From NCBI GenBank assembly GCA_002714185.1, contig PAWM01000008.1, positions 67,091 to 131,090 on the forward strand: a stretch of 64,000 bases of DNA. Reading direction: 5' to 3'. The position numbers and the translations under genes were made by a program. Of this stretch, positions 49,460-57,856 are shown piece after piece. This DNA is from Flavobacteriales bacterium (GTDB taxonomy: Bacteria > Bacteroidota > Bacteroidia > Flavobacteriales > TMED113). Position 1 is the stretch's first letter; the number at the start of each line of letters is the position of its first letter. The notes under the pieces are model-generated. The model ran no database searches and was not told the origin of the DNA. It was given only the letters and a program-made list of their open reading frames with translations.

Positions 49460-49831
49460 TTATGACCCAAGTTGTTTCATTAGTGTATGAATTTGACTAG
49501 TCCAAAGATCTTTACCTTCTTGAACTTCATCTTCCTCTGCAAAATCGGTAACTTTTAAGATGACATCATTTGTGATGTCATCAATTTCTATTCGGAATTC
49601 AAAAAAAGTATTTTCTGGAAAATCAAGCCATCTGAATTTTACAAAATAATTATTTGAATTTGCAATTAGTTTTGCTTGCTGTTCAGAATCTCCCCAGAAA
49701 AATATATAAATGTCACGATTACAATTAACATCATCCGCAAACCATTCTGATAGTCCACTAGGAGTACTTAAACAATTAAATAGAATATTAACTGAAGACC
49801 TAATTTGAAATTCTAATTCGTATTTTATCAT
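49460..49831 (-). CDS. START-like/SRPBCC domain protein
   Basis: 123 residues forming one helix-grip domain: YELEFQIRSSVNILFNCLSTPSGLSEWFADDVN, FFWGDSEQQAKLI, VKFRWLDFPENTFFEFRIEIDDI and ILKVTDFAEEDEVQEGKDLWTSQI. I recognise the sequence type as a strongly conserved flavobacterial family. The fold binds a hydrophobic ligand or acts as a chaperone-like cavity; the ligand is unknown. It is first in the run that continues with LptF/G, 20 bases away. A perfect inverted repeat lies inside it at 49559-49582. Confidence 0.85.
   Translation of the reverse strand: MIKYELEFQIRSSVNILFNCLSTPSGLSEWFADDVNCNRDIYIFFWGDSEQQAKLIANSNNYFVKFRWLDFPENTFFEFRIEIDDITNDVILKVTDFAEEDEVQEGKDLWTSQIHTLMKQLGS
49559..49582. 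repeat. 24-bp perfect inverted repeat inside the START-like gene
   Basis: The 10-base arms GATGACATCA and TGATGTCATC are exact reverse complements around a TTTG loop. The stretch encodes D-D-I-T-N-D-V-I. It would form a stable hairpin in the mRNA of the START-like gene, or serve as a dyad-symmetric binding site. Confidence 0.8.
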
Positions 49832-49923
49832 CTTTTGAATTGTTATTTTTTTTCAATATACATTTATTTTACCATAATTTTATTTGTATATATGGAAATT
49901 ATAAATGTTATATATTTATTATT

Positions 49924-51318
49924 ATGATTAAATTTTTTTTATTCTTTTCTTCATTCTTTTTTTGTACATATTCGTTATCTCAAAATATATATAATTTAAG
50001 TGTTAAATTAAATATGTTAGATAGTATTGTATTTTATTCTAAAAATCATATAAATAACAAAATCACTATTTATAACGATACACTTATGAGTATTAATACT
50101 TCTAATAATAATTTATATTTTCTTAAAGATGATGAGCAGTGTCATTATTTATTTTTAACAAATGAAGCACTACTTGAAGTTGAATTACAACAAGATAATA
50201 TCGTTTTTTTTGATGGAGAAAATGCTAATTTTTCTAGTTTTTTAAATGATTTTTATAATCTATACAGTAATCAAATGAATTTACTTTCGTCAGAAAAATT
50301 ATTATCAGATGAATTTGAAATAAAATTATATAAATTAATTAATGAAGACATATTTAATTTTTATAAAAATCATCAATTTTCTAATTCAATGACTTCTTTT
50401 CAAAAAGAGTATTTTAAAGATTTATTAACATTCAAGTATTTAAATAGAATATCAAATTATTTAATTCATCAAAACCGAGACACATTGCAAGGTTTGCCAT
50501 TTTATACTGATGTGAATATCAATTTATTGAACTGGGATATGTTAATAGATAATATGAATAATGACATGTATTATGAGTTAGATATTTATCAAAATTATAT
50601 TTTCAATTCATTAATTTTATTTGCATTAAATAAATATAAATATATTGAAAAAAGTACTTTTCATAAATTCAATAATTATCTTTTCTCATTTGTTTTAGAA
50701 CATTTACCGCACCAACTAATAATACCCTTTTTTAGAAATTATTTAGTTAAGTATTCAAAGTTTTTAGATAATATTATTTTAAAATCAGTTGAGAATTTTT
50801 TAAAAAACACTAATATTAGTAAAAGTGAAATGAATATTTTATTAGCTTATGTTAAGTTAAATGACAATACATTAGATAAAAAGAGTGAAAAGAAAATTAA
50901 TCATCAATTTTATTTAGAAGATATAAATGGACATTCTGCCTCTTTAAATGACTTTGTAGGCAAAGTCTTATATGTGGATTTATGGGCTAGTTGGTGTGGG
51001 CCTTGTAGAAGCCAATTCCCTTATGCCCAGCAACTTAAATCCAAATTATCAAAACGTCAGCTAAAAAAAATTAAATTCATATATATATCTATTGATAATG
51101 ATTATGATAAATGGAAAGCAAGTGTTGATCAACTTTCAATAGGTGGTTTTCATTTCATATCTCCAGCAAATAAAGAAAATAGTGCAGGACAATATTTTTC
51201 TGTGTCAAGTATTCCTCGTTATATTATAATTAATCAGGAAGGTATAGTGGTTCAGGAAAATGCAAAGAGACCAAGTGATGATAGCTTGTTAGACGACCTG
51301 ATACGTTTGATTAAATAA
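49924..51318 (+). CDS. TlpA-like thioredoxin-fold lipid-envelope or periplasmic protein
   Basis: About 464 residues from ATG 49924, which starts a clean signal peptide (MIKFFLFFSSFFFCTYSLSQ); the frame upstream of it is low-complexity. Residues 20-320 are an all-helical, Asn- and Leu-rich region without a recognised family. The C-terminal 140 residues are a TlpA/ResA-like thioredoxin domain with LNDFVGKVLYVDLWASWCGPCRSQFP (CxxC active site WCGPC) and the cis-Pro loop SSIPRYIII. It probably reduces disulfides in the periplasm, perhaps of apocytochromes. It is divergent from the START-like gene and followed by tRNA-Met on the other strand. Confidence 0.85.
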   Translation: MIKFFLFFSSFFFCTYSLSQNIYNLSVKLNMLDSIVFYSKNHINNKITIYNDTLMSINTSNNNLYFLKDDEQCHYLFLTNEALLEVELQQDNIVFFDGENANFSSFLNDFYNLYSNQMNLLSSEKLLSDEFEIKLYKLINEDIFNFYKNHQFSNSMTSFQKEYFKDLLTFKYLNRISNYLIHQNRDTLQGLPFYTDVNINLLNWDMLIDNMNNDMYYELDIYQNYIFNSLILFALNKYKYIEKSTFHKFNNYLFSFVLEHLPHQLIIPFFRNYLVKYSKFLDNIILKSVENFLKNTNISKSEMNILLAYVKLNDNTLDKKSEKKINHQFYLEDINGHSASLNDFVGKVLYVDLWASWCGPCRSQFPYAQQLKSKLSKRQLKKIKFIYISIDNDYDKWKASVDQLSIGGFHFISPANKENSAGQYFSVSSIPRYIIINQEGIVVQENAKRPSDDSLLDDLIRLIK

Positions 51319-51325
51319 TATATAG

Positions 51326-51399
51326 TAGCGAGGGGGAGATTTGAACTCCCGACCTCAGGGTTATGAATCCTGCGCTCTAACCAACTGAGCTACCTCGCC
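51326..51399 (-). tRNA. tRNA-Met(CAT), elongator
   Basis: A 74-nt cloverleaf on the minus strand, 5' G at 51399. The acceptor is GGCGAGG/CCTCGCT (terminal G-T wobble), the D stem GCTC/GAGC, the anticodon loop TTCATAA with CAT at 51363-51365, the T stem GGGAG/CTCCC with loop TTCAAAT, and the discriminator A. CCA is not encoded. The anticodon stem CAGGA/CCCTG has an A-C closing pair. It lacks the unpaired 1-72 bases and GC-rich anticodon stem of an initiator, so an elongator is more likely. Confidence 0.93.
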
Positions 51400-51413
51400 A
51401 TCTATTTATTCAG

Positions 51414-51443
51414 TTGCACAAAGATAATTATTTTTTATATTTA
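51414..51443. promoter_or_regulatory. Overlapping divergent promoter signals, tRNA-Met and SBP gene
   Basis: Plus strand: TTG at 51414-51416, a 19-base spacer and TATATTTA (one mismatch from TAnnTTTG) at 51436-51443, ten bases before the SBP start. Minus strand: TATCTTTG at 51426-51419, a full -7 match, about 20 bases before the tRNA 5' end, without a clear -33 TTG. The two signals interleave in 53 bases. Confidence 0.35.
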
Positions 51444-51452
51444 GCTATAAGT

Positions 51453-53045
51453 ATGTATTATTTTCATTTATTTTTTTTCTTATTTTGTATTATATCTTGT
51501 TCAAAGAAACAAATAGATCAGTATAATATTTTCAGATATAATGAAGCAAATTCAATTACTTCTTTAGATCCAATATTTTCTAATACTCAATCTAATATTT
51601 GGGCTACAAATCAAATTTTCAATACATTAGTTGAATTAGATCAGAATCTGATTGTTAAACCTTCAATTGCAAAAAAATGGATTCAGTCCAGTGATGGTTT
51701 AAAGTATACATTTATTATACATGATAATATATATTATCATAAATCTCATTGTTTTGGTAATGATTCGACACGTAAATTAGTAGCATCAGATTTTATTTAT
51801 AGTATTTCTAGGTTATATGATAAAGATATAGTTTCTCCAGGCGGATGGGTTCTTGATTATATAGATTTAGAGAATACTTATGCAATTAATGACACTATGA
51901 TTGAAATTAGATTAAAGCAACCTTTTCCAGGTATTTTAGGATTATTATCAATGAATTACTTTTCATTTACACCCTATGAGGCTGTTGAATATTATGGTGA
52001 TTCTTTTTCTAAAAATCCAATTGGCACTGGTCCTTTTAAATTTAAGTATTGGAAACAAAATGAAAAATTGATTTTATCTAAAAATTTAAATTATTTTGAA
52101 TATGAAGATAATAATCGGTTACCTTATTTAGATGGAGTTGCAATTTCTTTTATTACTCAAAAAGAATCTGTGTTTATGAATTTAATTTTAGGTAATTTTG
52201 ACTTTGTTTCAGGTTTAGATAGTAGTTTTAAAGATGAGTTTTTAAATCAAAATGGTGAATTAGTTAGTGAATATAAAAATCAATTTTATCTTTCAAAAAC
52301 ACCTTATTTAAATACTGAGTATTTAGGCATTAATATCTCTAAAGCAAAAATCGAATCTAGTTTACTAGCAGACAAGAACTATAGAAAAGCATTGAATTAT
52401 AGTTTTGATAGAGCCTTAATGGTTAAATATTTAAGAAATGATATAGTAACAGCTGCTAATAGTGGAATTGTTCCAGATATATTATCTACTTGTTATAATG
52501 TAGATGGTTATTTTTATAGTCCAGATTCTGTGGAGAAATATTTATCTAGAATACCTGATTTTACAAAGTCTATTACCTTAAATACTACCCAAGATTATTT
52601 AGATGTATGTGAATTTATTCAACATAGTGCTTCTAAATTCGGTATAAATATAGATATTGAAATTTCTTCACCTGCTATACATCGGGAGTTGTTTTCCTCA
52701 AGTATGTGCGATTTTTTTAGAGCCTCCTGGATTGGTGATTATCCAGATCCTGAAAATTTTCTTTCATTATTTTATTCTAAAAATAAAAGTCCATTTGGCC
52801 CTAATTATACTCATTTTAATAATGTTATTTATGATAGTTTATATTTGCAGTCTTTTAATCAGCAGAATAATATGATGAGATGTGACTTATTTAAGAAAAT
52901 GGAGTCAATTTTAATTGATGAAGCAACATTGATTCCATTGTACTATGATCATGTTGTGAGATTGGTTTCAAAAAATATTTCAGGTATGTCAATTAATAGT
53001 ATGAATACCTTATCGTTAAAAAAAGTTAAAAAAAATCATTTTTGA
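51453..53045 (+). CDS. Extracellular solute-binding lipoprotein, family 5 (OppA/DppA-like)
   Basis: About 530 residues from ATG 51453, which gives a lipoprotein signal (MYYFHLFFFLFCIISC) with a Cys in the lipobox. SBP_bac_5 features are NSITSLDPIFSNTQSNIWATNQIFNTLVELD, KPSIAKKW, YTFIIHDNIYYH, KNPIGTGPFKFKYWKQNEKLILSKN and the late FRASWIGDYPDPENFLSLFYS. It would capture peptides or similar solutes for an ABC importer, but no permease or ATPase gene is nearby. It overlaps the convergent rhomboid gene by 10 bases. Confidence 0.9.
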   Translation: MYYFHLFFFLFCIISCSKKQIDQYNIFRYNEANSITSLDPIFSNTQSNIWATNQIFNTLVELDQNLIVKPSIAKKWIQSSDGLKYTFIIHDNIYYHKSHCFGNDSTRKLVASDFIYSISRLYDKDIVSPGGWVLDYIDLENTYAINDTMIEIRLKQPFPGILGLLSMNYFSFTPYEAVEYYGDSFSKNPIGTGPFKFKYWKQNEKLILSKNLNYFEYEDNNRLPYLDGVAISFITQKESVFMNLILGNFDFVSGLDSSFKDEFLNQNGELVSEYKNQFYLSKTPYLNTEYLGINISKAKIESSLLADKNYRKALNYSFDRALMVKYLRNDIVTAANSGIVPDILSTCYNVDGYFYSPDSVEKYLSRIPDFTKSITLNTTQDYLDVCEFIQHSASKFGINIDIEISSPAIHRELFSSSMCDFFRASWIGDYPDPENFLSLFYSKNKSPFGPNYTHFNNVIYDSLYLQSFNQQNNMMRCDLFKKMESILIDEATLIPLYYDHVVRLVSKNISGMSINSMNTLSLKKVKKNHF

Positions 53046-53863
53046 TTAAATAATATTTCTTTTTCTTCTTTTGATAGACTTTCATAACCAGATTTTGAAA
53101 TTTTTTCTAACACAGAGTTGAGTTCATTGATTTCTTTATTTTTTCTTGCATTATAATCATAATCATTTTCTCTTTTAAATTTAAATGCCTTTTGTTTATT
53201 TATAGTTAACAAATCTATTATATAATCTGTGCACCAATTTATATTATAATTATATTTTTTTAGATATATATAAAAAAATCCATAAATAGCCCCTGAAAGA
53301 TGTGCTATATGTCCCCCAGTATTTCCATTTGTTATGCTTAGTAAATCTACTAGAACTGCTAAAAAAGCAATATGTTTTAATTTTAAATTAGCTATGTTAA
53401 TACTAAGATTAGGAACAAATGTGGCAATGGCTATTAATATTGCTAATACAGATGCAGAAGATCCAATAGCTAAAGATGAACCTTTGACTATTTCAAATAC
53501 AGGGAATATATTATAACTGATAATATAAACAACTGCACCAAAAATGCCTCCCATAATGTAGGTCGATAAAAATTCATTATTATTTAAGTATTGTATAAAT
53601 ATTCTTCCCCCAAAAATTAACCAACATAGATTAATTGCAAGATGAAATAAATCAGTGTGAATAAAAATATGTGAAAAAATTACCCAAGGTTTTTTAATTA
53701 ATGAATCTAAATCTGCAGATAAACCTAAGTAATTTATAATTTGATTATTTTGTTCTAAATTGAACAGATATGGAATGATAATGCTAAATAAATTAACTAA
53801 AATAAAAATTGCAATATTTAAATATATGATGTATTGAAAGTAGTTTATTTTTCTTATTTCCAT
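53036..53863 (-). CDS. Rhomboid-family intramembrane serine protease (longer paralogue)
   Basis: 275 residues with about six to seven membrane helices. Rhomboid elements are HTDLFHLAINLCWLIFGGRIF, the serine motif AIGSSASVLAILIA (catalytic Ser in GSSAS, where the usual Gly after it is Ala) and the histidine motif GGHIAHLSGAIYGF. The C-terminal 80 residues form a polar tail ending SKEEKEILFNQK. It probably cleaves membrane proteins within the bilayer; substrates are unknown. It is last in the minus-strand run from 59696 and follows its paralogue by two bases. Confidence 0.88.
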   Translation of the reverse strand: MEIRKINYFQYIIYLNIAIFILVNLFSIIIPYLFNLEQNNQIINYLGLSADLDSLIKKPWVIFSHIFIHTDLFHLAINLCWLIFGGRIFIQYLNNNEFLSTYIMGGIFGAVVYIISYNIFPVFEIVKGSSLAIGSSASVLAILIAIATFVPNLSINIANLKLKHIAFLAVLVDLLSITNGNTGGHIAHLSGAIYGFFYIYLKKYNYNINWCTDYIIDLLTINKQKAFKFKRENDYDYNARKNKEINELNSVLEKISKSGYESLSKEEKEILFNQK

Positions 53864-53865
53864 AA

Positions 53866-54525
53866 TTAGTATTTATTATTCCATTGCCAATATTTAATTA
53901 TTAAAAAGCCAAATAACATGCCTCCAAGGTGAGCAAAGTGAGCTATATTATCATTTGGATTATTTTGTAATCCGTAATATAATTCTGCTATTCCATATAT
54001 AATAACGAAGTATTTTGCTTTTATTGGAAAAGGAATAAATAAAAAAAATAGTAAAGTATTAGGGAATAATAATCCAAATGCGATTAAAAGACCAAATAAA
54101 CATCCCGATGCACCTAAAACAGTATGTTTAATAATTAAAATATTTTGAATATCATTATTGTAACTAGGTAATTCAAAAAAGTGAAATATCGAAAAATGCA
54201 GAATTGCTGCACCTAGTCCAGTCATTAAATAATAATTTAAAAATCTTTTGGATCCCCACAAGTTTTCAAGTTGTGCGCCAAACATCCAAACAGCAAACAT
54301 ATTGAAGAATAAATGAGTAAAATCACCATGCATAAACATGTGTGATATAATTTGCCATGTTTCGAAATCTGGAGATTGCCAATGATGTAACCCTAAGATG
54401 CTTTTTAAATTAATGCCTTGGCTCATTAATGTTATAGTCGCTAAAAAAAGTAAGCCATTTATGATAAGTAAATTTTTAACAATCGGAGGTAGTATATTAA
54501 ATCTTCTTGGTCTAAAATTATTCAT
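53866..54525 (-). CDS. Rhomboid-family intramembrane serine protease (shorter paralogue)
   Basis: 219 residues, six membrane helices and almost no tail. Conserved parts are FMHGDFTHLFFNMFAVWMFGAQLE, the serine motif VLGASGCLFGLLIAFG (full GxSG) and HFAHLGGMLFGF with the catalytic His. Both catalytic residues are present, so it should be active. Tandem rhomboids downstream of mutL are a layout I recall from flavobacteria. It is two bases after mutL. Confidence 0.92.
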   Translation of the reverse strand: MNNFRPRRFNILPPIVKNLLIINGLLFLATITLMSQGINLKSILGLHHWQSPDFETWQIISHMFMHGDFTHLFFNMFAVWMFGAQLENLWGSKRFLNYYLMTGLGAAILHFSIFHFFELPSYNNDIQNILIIKHTVLGASGCLFGLLIAFGLLFPNTLLFFLFIPFPIKAKYFVIIYGIAELYYGLQNNPNDNIAHFAHLGGMLFGFLIIKYWQWNNKY

Positions 54526-54527
54526 AT

Positions 54528-56279
54528 TTAGTTATTAAAAATTATATTGGGTTCAATATTAATTACACATGGCTGACCATTAATTCCAATAAAAGGTGTT
54601 TTGCAATTTAGTAACTTAGTAATTATAGATTTCAATTCTTTATTATCCACTGAATTTATGGATTTAGATTTTCTATATTTATTATGTGTAATTTTAATTA
54701 TAGTCTTATCGATTATATTTTGTTCAATATTTATATTTCCTGTCTTTAATTCCTCTATAAAACACTCAAATAAATCTTGAATATCATTATTTTCTATACC
54801 AGTAGGGGTGGAAGTGATTTCTAAATTTTTATCTGATGTTGTACGGAATTTATATCCAACTTTTTCAATTTTATCACGATAATTTTCTATAATTTGCAAA
54901 TCTGATATATTTACATCTAATTTAATTGGATATAGTAAATTTTGAGATAAGAATTTTTTACTACTAAGTTGTGTTAATGTTGTTTCATATATTATTCTTT
55001 CCAATGCTCTTTTTTTATCAATTAAATTACATGAAATACTGTTGTTTGCAATAAATGTAAACAACCCATAATTTTCATCAATATTCATACAATTAATGAT
55101 GTTAATTTCCGGATATTTTGAGTCTAAATTTAGAGAAACTGGAGTCTTTTTGTTGAGTTGTTCATTTTTTTCAAGAAAAGGATTAAAATCAGAGTTAATT
55201 TTAATTTTAGGTTCTTTAGGTGTGCTTTTTTGTATATCTATCGGAATTTCAAAACTTTCTTCAGTGGTAAAATCAAGACTAGGAGTTATATTATACATGC
55301 CAATCGGTTTCTTACAAGCTGATTTAAGAATTTGATAAATAGATTTTTCATCCTCAAATTTGATTTCTGTTTTATTTGGATGAATATTTACATCAATAGT
55401 TTTAGGGTCAACTGATAGAAAAATAAAATAAGAAGGATGTTGGTCATTTGTTATAATGTTATGCATTGAATTCTTTACTGCATGATTTAAATATGAAGAT
55501 TTTATAAATCTATTGTTTACATATAAAAATTGTTCCCCTCTAGTTTTTTTAGCATCAAATGGATTACCTATGAATCCATTAATTGACACAATACTGGTTT
55601 CTTCTTTTATGGGAAGAATTTTTTGATTATATCTGCTTCCAAAGAGTTGAATAATTCTTTGTTTTAAATTAGTTGCTTTAAGATGATGTAAAGTTTTTGA
55701 ATCATCATTTAATTTAAATTCAATTTCACAATTTGCAATTGATAATTGCATAAATACTTCTAGAATATGTTTCATTTCTATTCTGTCAGATTTTAAAAAT
55801 TTTTTTCTTGCAGGTACATTGAAAAAAAGATTTTTCACAGCAATAGATGTTCCTTTAGATATAGCAACTTTTAGATTTTTATTCATAATAGAATTCTCAA
55901 TATGGATGAGTGTACCTATTTCATCTTCTTCTCTTTTTGTTTTTAATTCTACTTTAGCTATCGATGAAATGGATGCTAGTGCTTCACCTCTAAATCCCAT
56001 GGTTGATATTGACATCACATCAGTAATATTTTTAATTTTGGAAGTAGTATGCTTTTGAAAACAAATTGTTGCATCTTGATTGTTCATTCCTATCCCATCA
56101 TCAATTAATTGCACTAATGTTTTTCCAGCATCTTTAATAATTATTTCTATTTTTTTTGCACCTGCATCTATTGAGTTTTCAATTAATTCTTTGACAATTG
56201 AAGCAGGTCTTTGAATAACTTCACCAGCAGCTATTTGATTTATTACTTCTTTAGATAATATGTTTATAGATTTTTTCAA
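54528..56279 (-). CDS. mutL: DNA mismatch repair protein MutL
   Basis: 583 residues. The GHKL ATPase domain is complete: QIAAGEVIQRPASIVKELIENSIDAGA, IQLIDDGIGM-type LVQLIDDGIGMNN, and STMGFRGEALASISSIA. A long linker follows, and a C-terminal dimerisation domain from about 390. The place of the canonical endonuclease motif DQHA-x2-E-x4-E reads IDKKRALERIIYE, and the late CPHGRP site reads GINGQP. The ATPase role in coupling MutS to downstream steps is clear; nicking activity is doubtful. The start is TTG 56279, three bases after the microprotein stop. Confidence 0.92.
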   Translation of the reverse strand: MKKSINILSKEVINQIAAGEVIQRPASIVKELIENSIDAGAKKIEIIIKDAGKTLVQLIDDGIGMNNQDATICFQKHTTSKIKNITDVMSISTMGFRGEALASISSIAKVELKTKREEDEIGTLIHIENSIMNKNLKVAISKGTSIAVKNLFFNVPARKKFLKSDRIEMKHILEVFMQLSIANCEIEFKLNDDSKTLHHLKATNLKQRIIQLFGSRYNQKILPIKEETSIVSINGFIGNPFDAKKTRGEQFLYVNNRFIKSSYLNHAVKNSMHNIITNDQHPSYFIFLSVDPKTIDVNIHPNKTEIKFEDEKSIYQILKSACKKPIGMYNITPSLDFTTEESFEIPIDIQKSTPKEPKIKINSDFNPFLEKNEQLNKKTPVSLNLDSKYPEINIINCMNIDENYGLFTFIANNSISCNLIDKKRALERIIYETTLTQLSSKKFLSQNLLYPIKLDVNISDLQIIENYRDKIEKVGYKFRTTSDKNLEITSTPTGIENNDIQDLFECFIEELKTGNINIEQNIIDKTIIKITHNKYRKSKSINSVDNKELKSIITKLLNCKTPFIGINGQPCVINIEPNIIFNN

Positions 56280-56282
56280 TAT

Positions 56283-56438
56283 TTAATAAAAAATAAAATA
56301 TACAAGTAAAAATAGTATTATTAGTGTTATTATTATTCTAAAATTTGAATTATGATTATTTAGGTTTTTTTTAAAATAAGTCCGTTTTTCCTTATTGTAT
56401 CTTGTAATGTAATTGAAGTTTTTATTTTTTTTAAGCAT
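56283..56438 (-). CDS. 51-residue single-pass membrane microprotein
   Basis: A short frame in what would otherwise be a 158-base gap. It starts at ATG 56438, sharing one base with the nhaC stop (TAATG), and its stop is three bases before mutL. The product has a strongly basic, Tyr- and Asn-rich N-terminus (MLKKNKNFNYITRYNKEK) and one C-terminal transmembrane helix (IIITLIILFLLVYFIFY). The KNKxFxYxxRY pattern recalls small proteins near flavobacterial mutL that databases often mislabel as riboflavin synthase beta subunit. Spacing, topology and resemblance support a real gene; its function is unknown. Confidence 0.7.
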   Translation of the reverse strand: MLKKNKNFNYITRYNKEKRTYFKKNLNNHNSNFRIIITLIILFLLVYFIFY

Positions 56439-57856
56439 TATTTTAGCTGTTTAATTTTAATATTGTAATATGCAAATAATAAGGTCATAAAGGGAGATAT
56501 AATATTAAAGAAACAGTATGGAATAAATGAAAGTGGTTCAACACCTAAAGTATTTGCATGATATGCTGAACAAGTATTCCATGGTACAAGAACAGATGTC
56601 ACTGTGCCACTATCTTCTATTGTTCTACTGAGATTAACGGGTTCTAGTTGATGTTCTTCATAAATTTCTTTAAACATTCTTCCCGGAATTACTATGGCTA
56701 GATATTGATCACAAGTACTAATATTAAAAAATAAGCATGACCCACTTGTATATGAAATTAGTTGTATATATGATGATGATTTAGAAATTAACAATGTTGT
56801 TATCTCTTTTAAAAAACCACCAGCATACATAATTCCACCAAATGTCATAGCACTTAGAACAAGTAGAATAATCCAAATCATGCCTAATACTCCACTTTTA
56901 TTAAGTAAATGGTTCATATTTTCATTATTTAAGTCAATATTGGTACCTAAAAAAATTGTATTTATTATTGTTTCAAATGAATTAGTATTTGAGTTAACAT
57001 TAATTTTACCAATTAATTCTGGCTGAAAAATATATGCAAATATTCCCCCAAGAACAAGTCCTATTAATAATGTCTTTATAGCACTTGTTTTATTATAAAT
57101 TAAAAGAATAATAATTAATGGTAATAAAAATAATTCTACACCAATAAAAAAATTTGATTTTATTGCATTTAAAAATATATTCATATTATCCAATGAAGCA
57201 GGTTCAGGTTGTATATTTAGTCCTATTAATAAGAAAATTAACAATGTAATTAAGATTGAAGGAAAAGTTGTGTATGTCATATACTTAATATGATTAATTA
57301 AATCACTACCTGAAACCGAAGGAGCAAGATTAGTGGTTTCTGATAAGGGAGACATCTTGTCACCAAAATATGCTCCGGATAAAATAGCACCTGCTACTAA
57401 TCCAATGTTAACTGTAAGTAATTCGCCGATTCCAATTAATGCTACACCAATTGTTGCAGATGTTGTCCATGAGCTTCCAGTTGATAGAGATACTATTGCA
57501 CAAATTATACATGTTGAAACAAGAAAAAAATTAGGATTAATTAGTTCTACCCCATAATAGATCATGGCTGGTACTACGCCTGACAGAATCCATGTTGCAG
57601 TTAATCCACCGATTATCAAAAGTATTATCATTGCATTTAGGGATGTTTTGATACTATCATATATACCATAAATTAATTGAGTAAAGTTTACTGATCTATT
57701 TATAGCTATTAGACCACCAATAGCAGCAGAAATTAACAGAGCAATTTGATTAGGTCCTTCAAGAGAATTTTCAAAATATAAAACATTAAAAAAAAGCATT
57801 ATAATAAGGATTATAATAGGTGTTATTGTGATATATATATTATGAATGGAATTCAT
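56438..57856 (-). CDS. NhaC-family Na+/H+ antiporter
   Basis: 472 residues with about eleven to twelve membrane helices. Family features are the repeated Gly/Ser/Thr-rich segments IVSLSTGSSWTTSATIGVALIGIG and ILSGAYFGDKMSPLSETTNLAPSVSG, and the late DSGTVTSVLVPWNTCSAYHANTLGV. It exchanges Na+ for H+ (or a malate/lactate-type counter-substrate in some relatives) at the inner membrane. Its start overlaps the maf stop (ATGA) and its stop overlaps the microprotein start. Confidence 0.92.
   Translation of the reverse strand: MNSIHNIYITITPIIILIIMLFFNVLYFENSLEGPNQIALLISAAIGGLIAINRSVNFTQLIYGIYDSIKTSLNAMIILLIIGGLTATWILSGVVPAMIYYGVELINPNFFLVSTCIICAIVSLSTGSSWTTSATIGVALIGIGELLTVNIGLVAGAILSGAYFGDKMSPLSETTNLAPSVSGSDLINHIKYMTYTTFPSILITLLIFLLIGLNIQPEPASLDNMNIFLNAIKSNFFIGVELFLLPLIIILLIYNKTSAIKTLLIGLVLGGIFAYIFQPELIGKINVNSNTNSFETIINTIFLGTNIDLNNENMNHLLNKSGVLGMIWIILLVLSAMTFGGIMYAGGFLKEITTLLISKSSSYIQLISYTSGSCLFFNISTCDQYLAIVIPGRMFKEIYEEHQLEPVNLSRTIEDSGTVTSVLVPWNTCSAYHANTLGVEPLSFIPYCFFNIISPFMTLLFAYYNIKIKQLK

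Noticed and set aside
51326-51399. Initiator tRNA-fMet or tRNA-Ile2 instead of elongator tRNA-Met
   Set aside because: The 1-72 pair is a G-T wobble rather than unpaired, the anticodon stem lacks the three G:C pairs of an initiator, and the acceptor does not look like tRNA-Ile2 as I know it.
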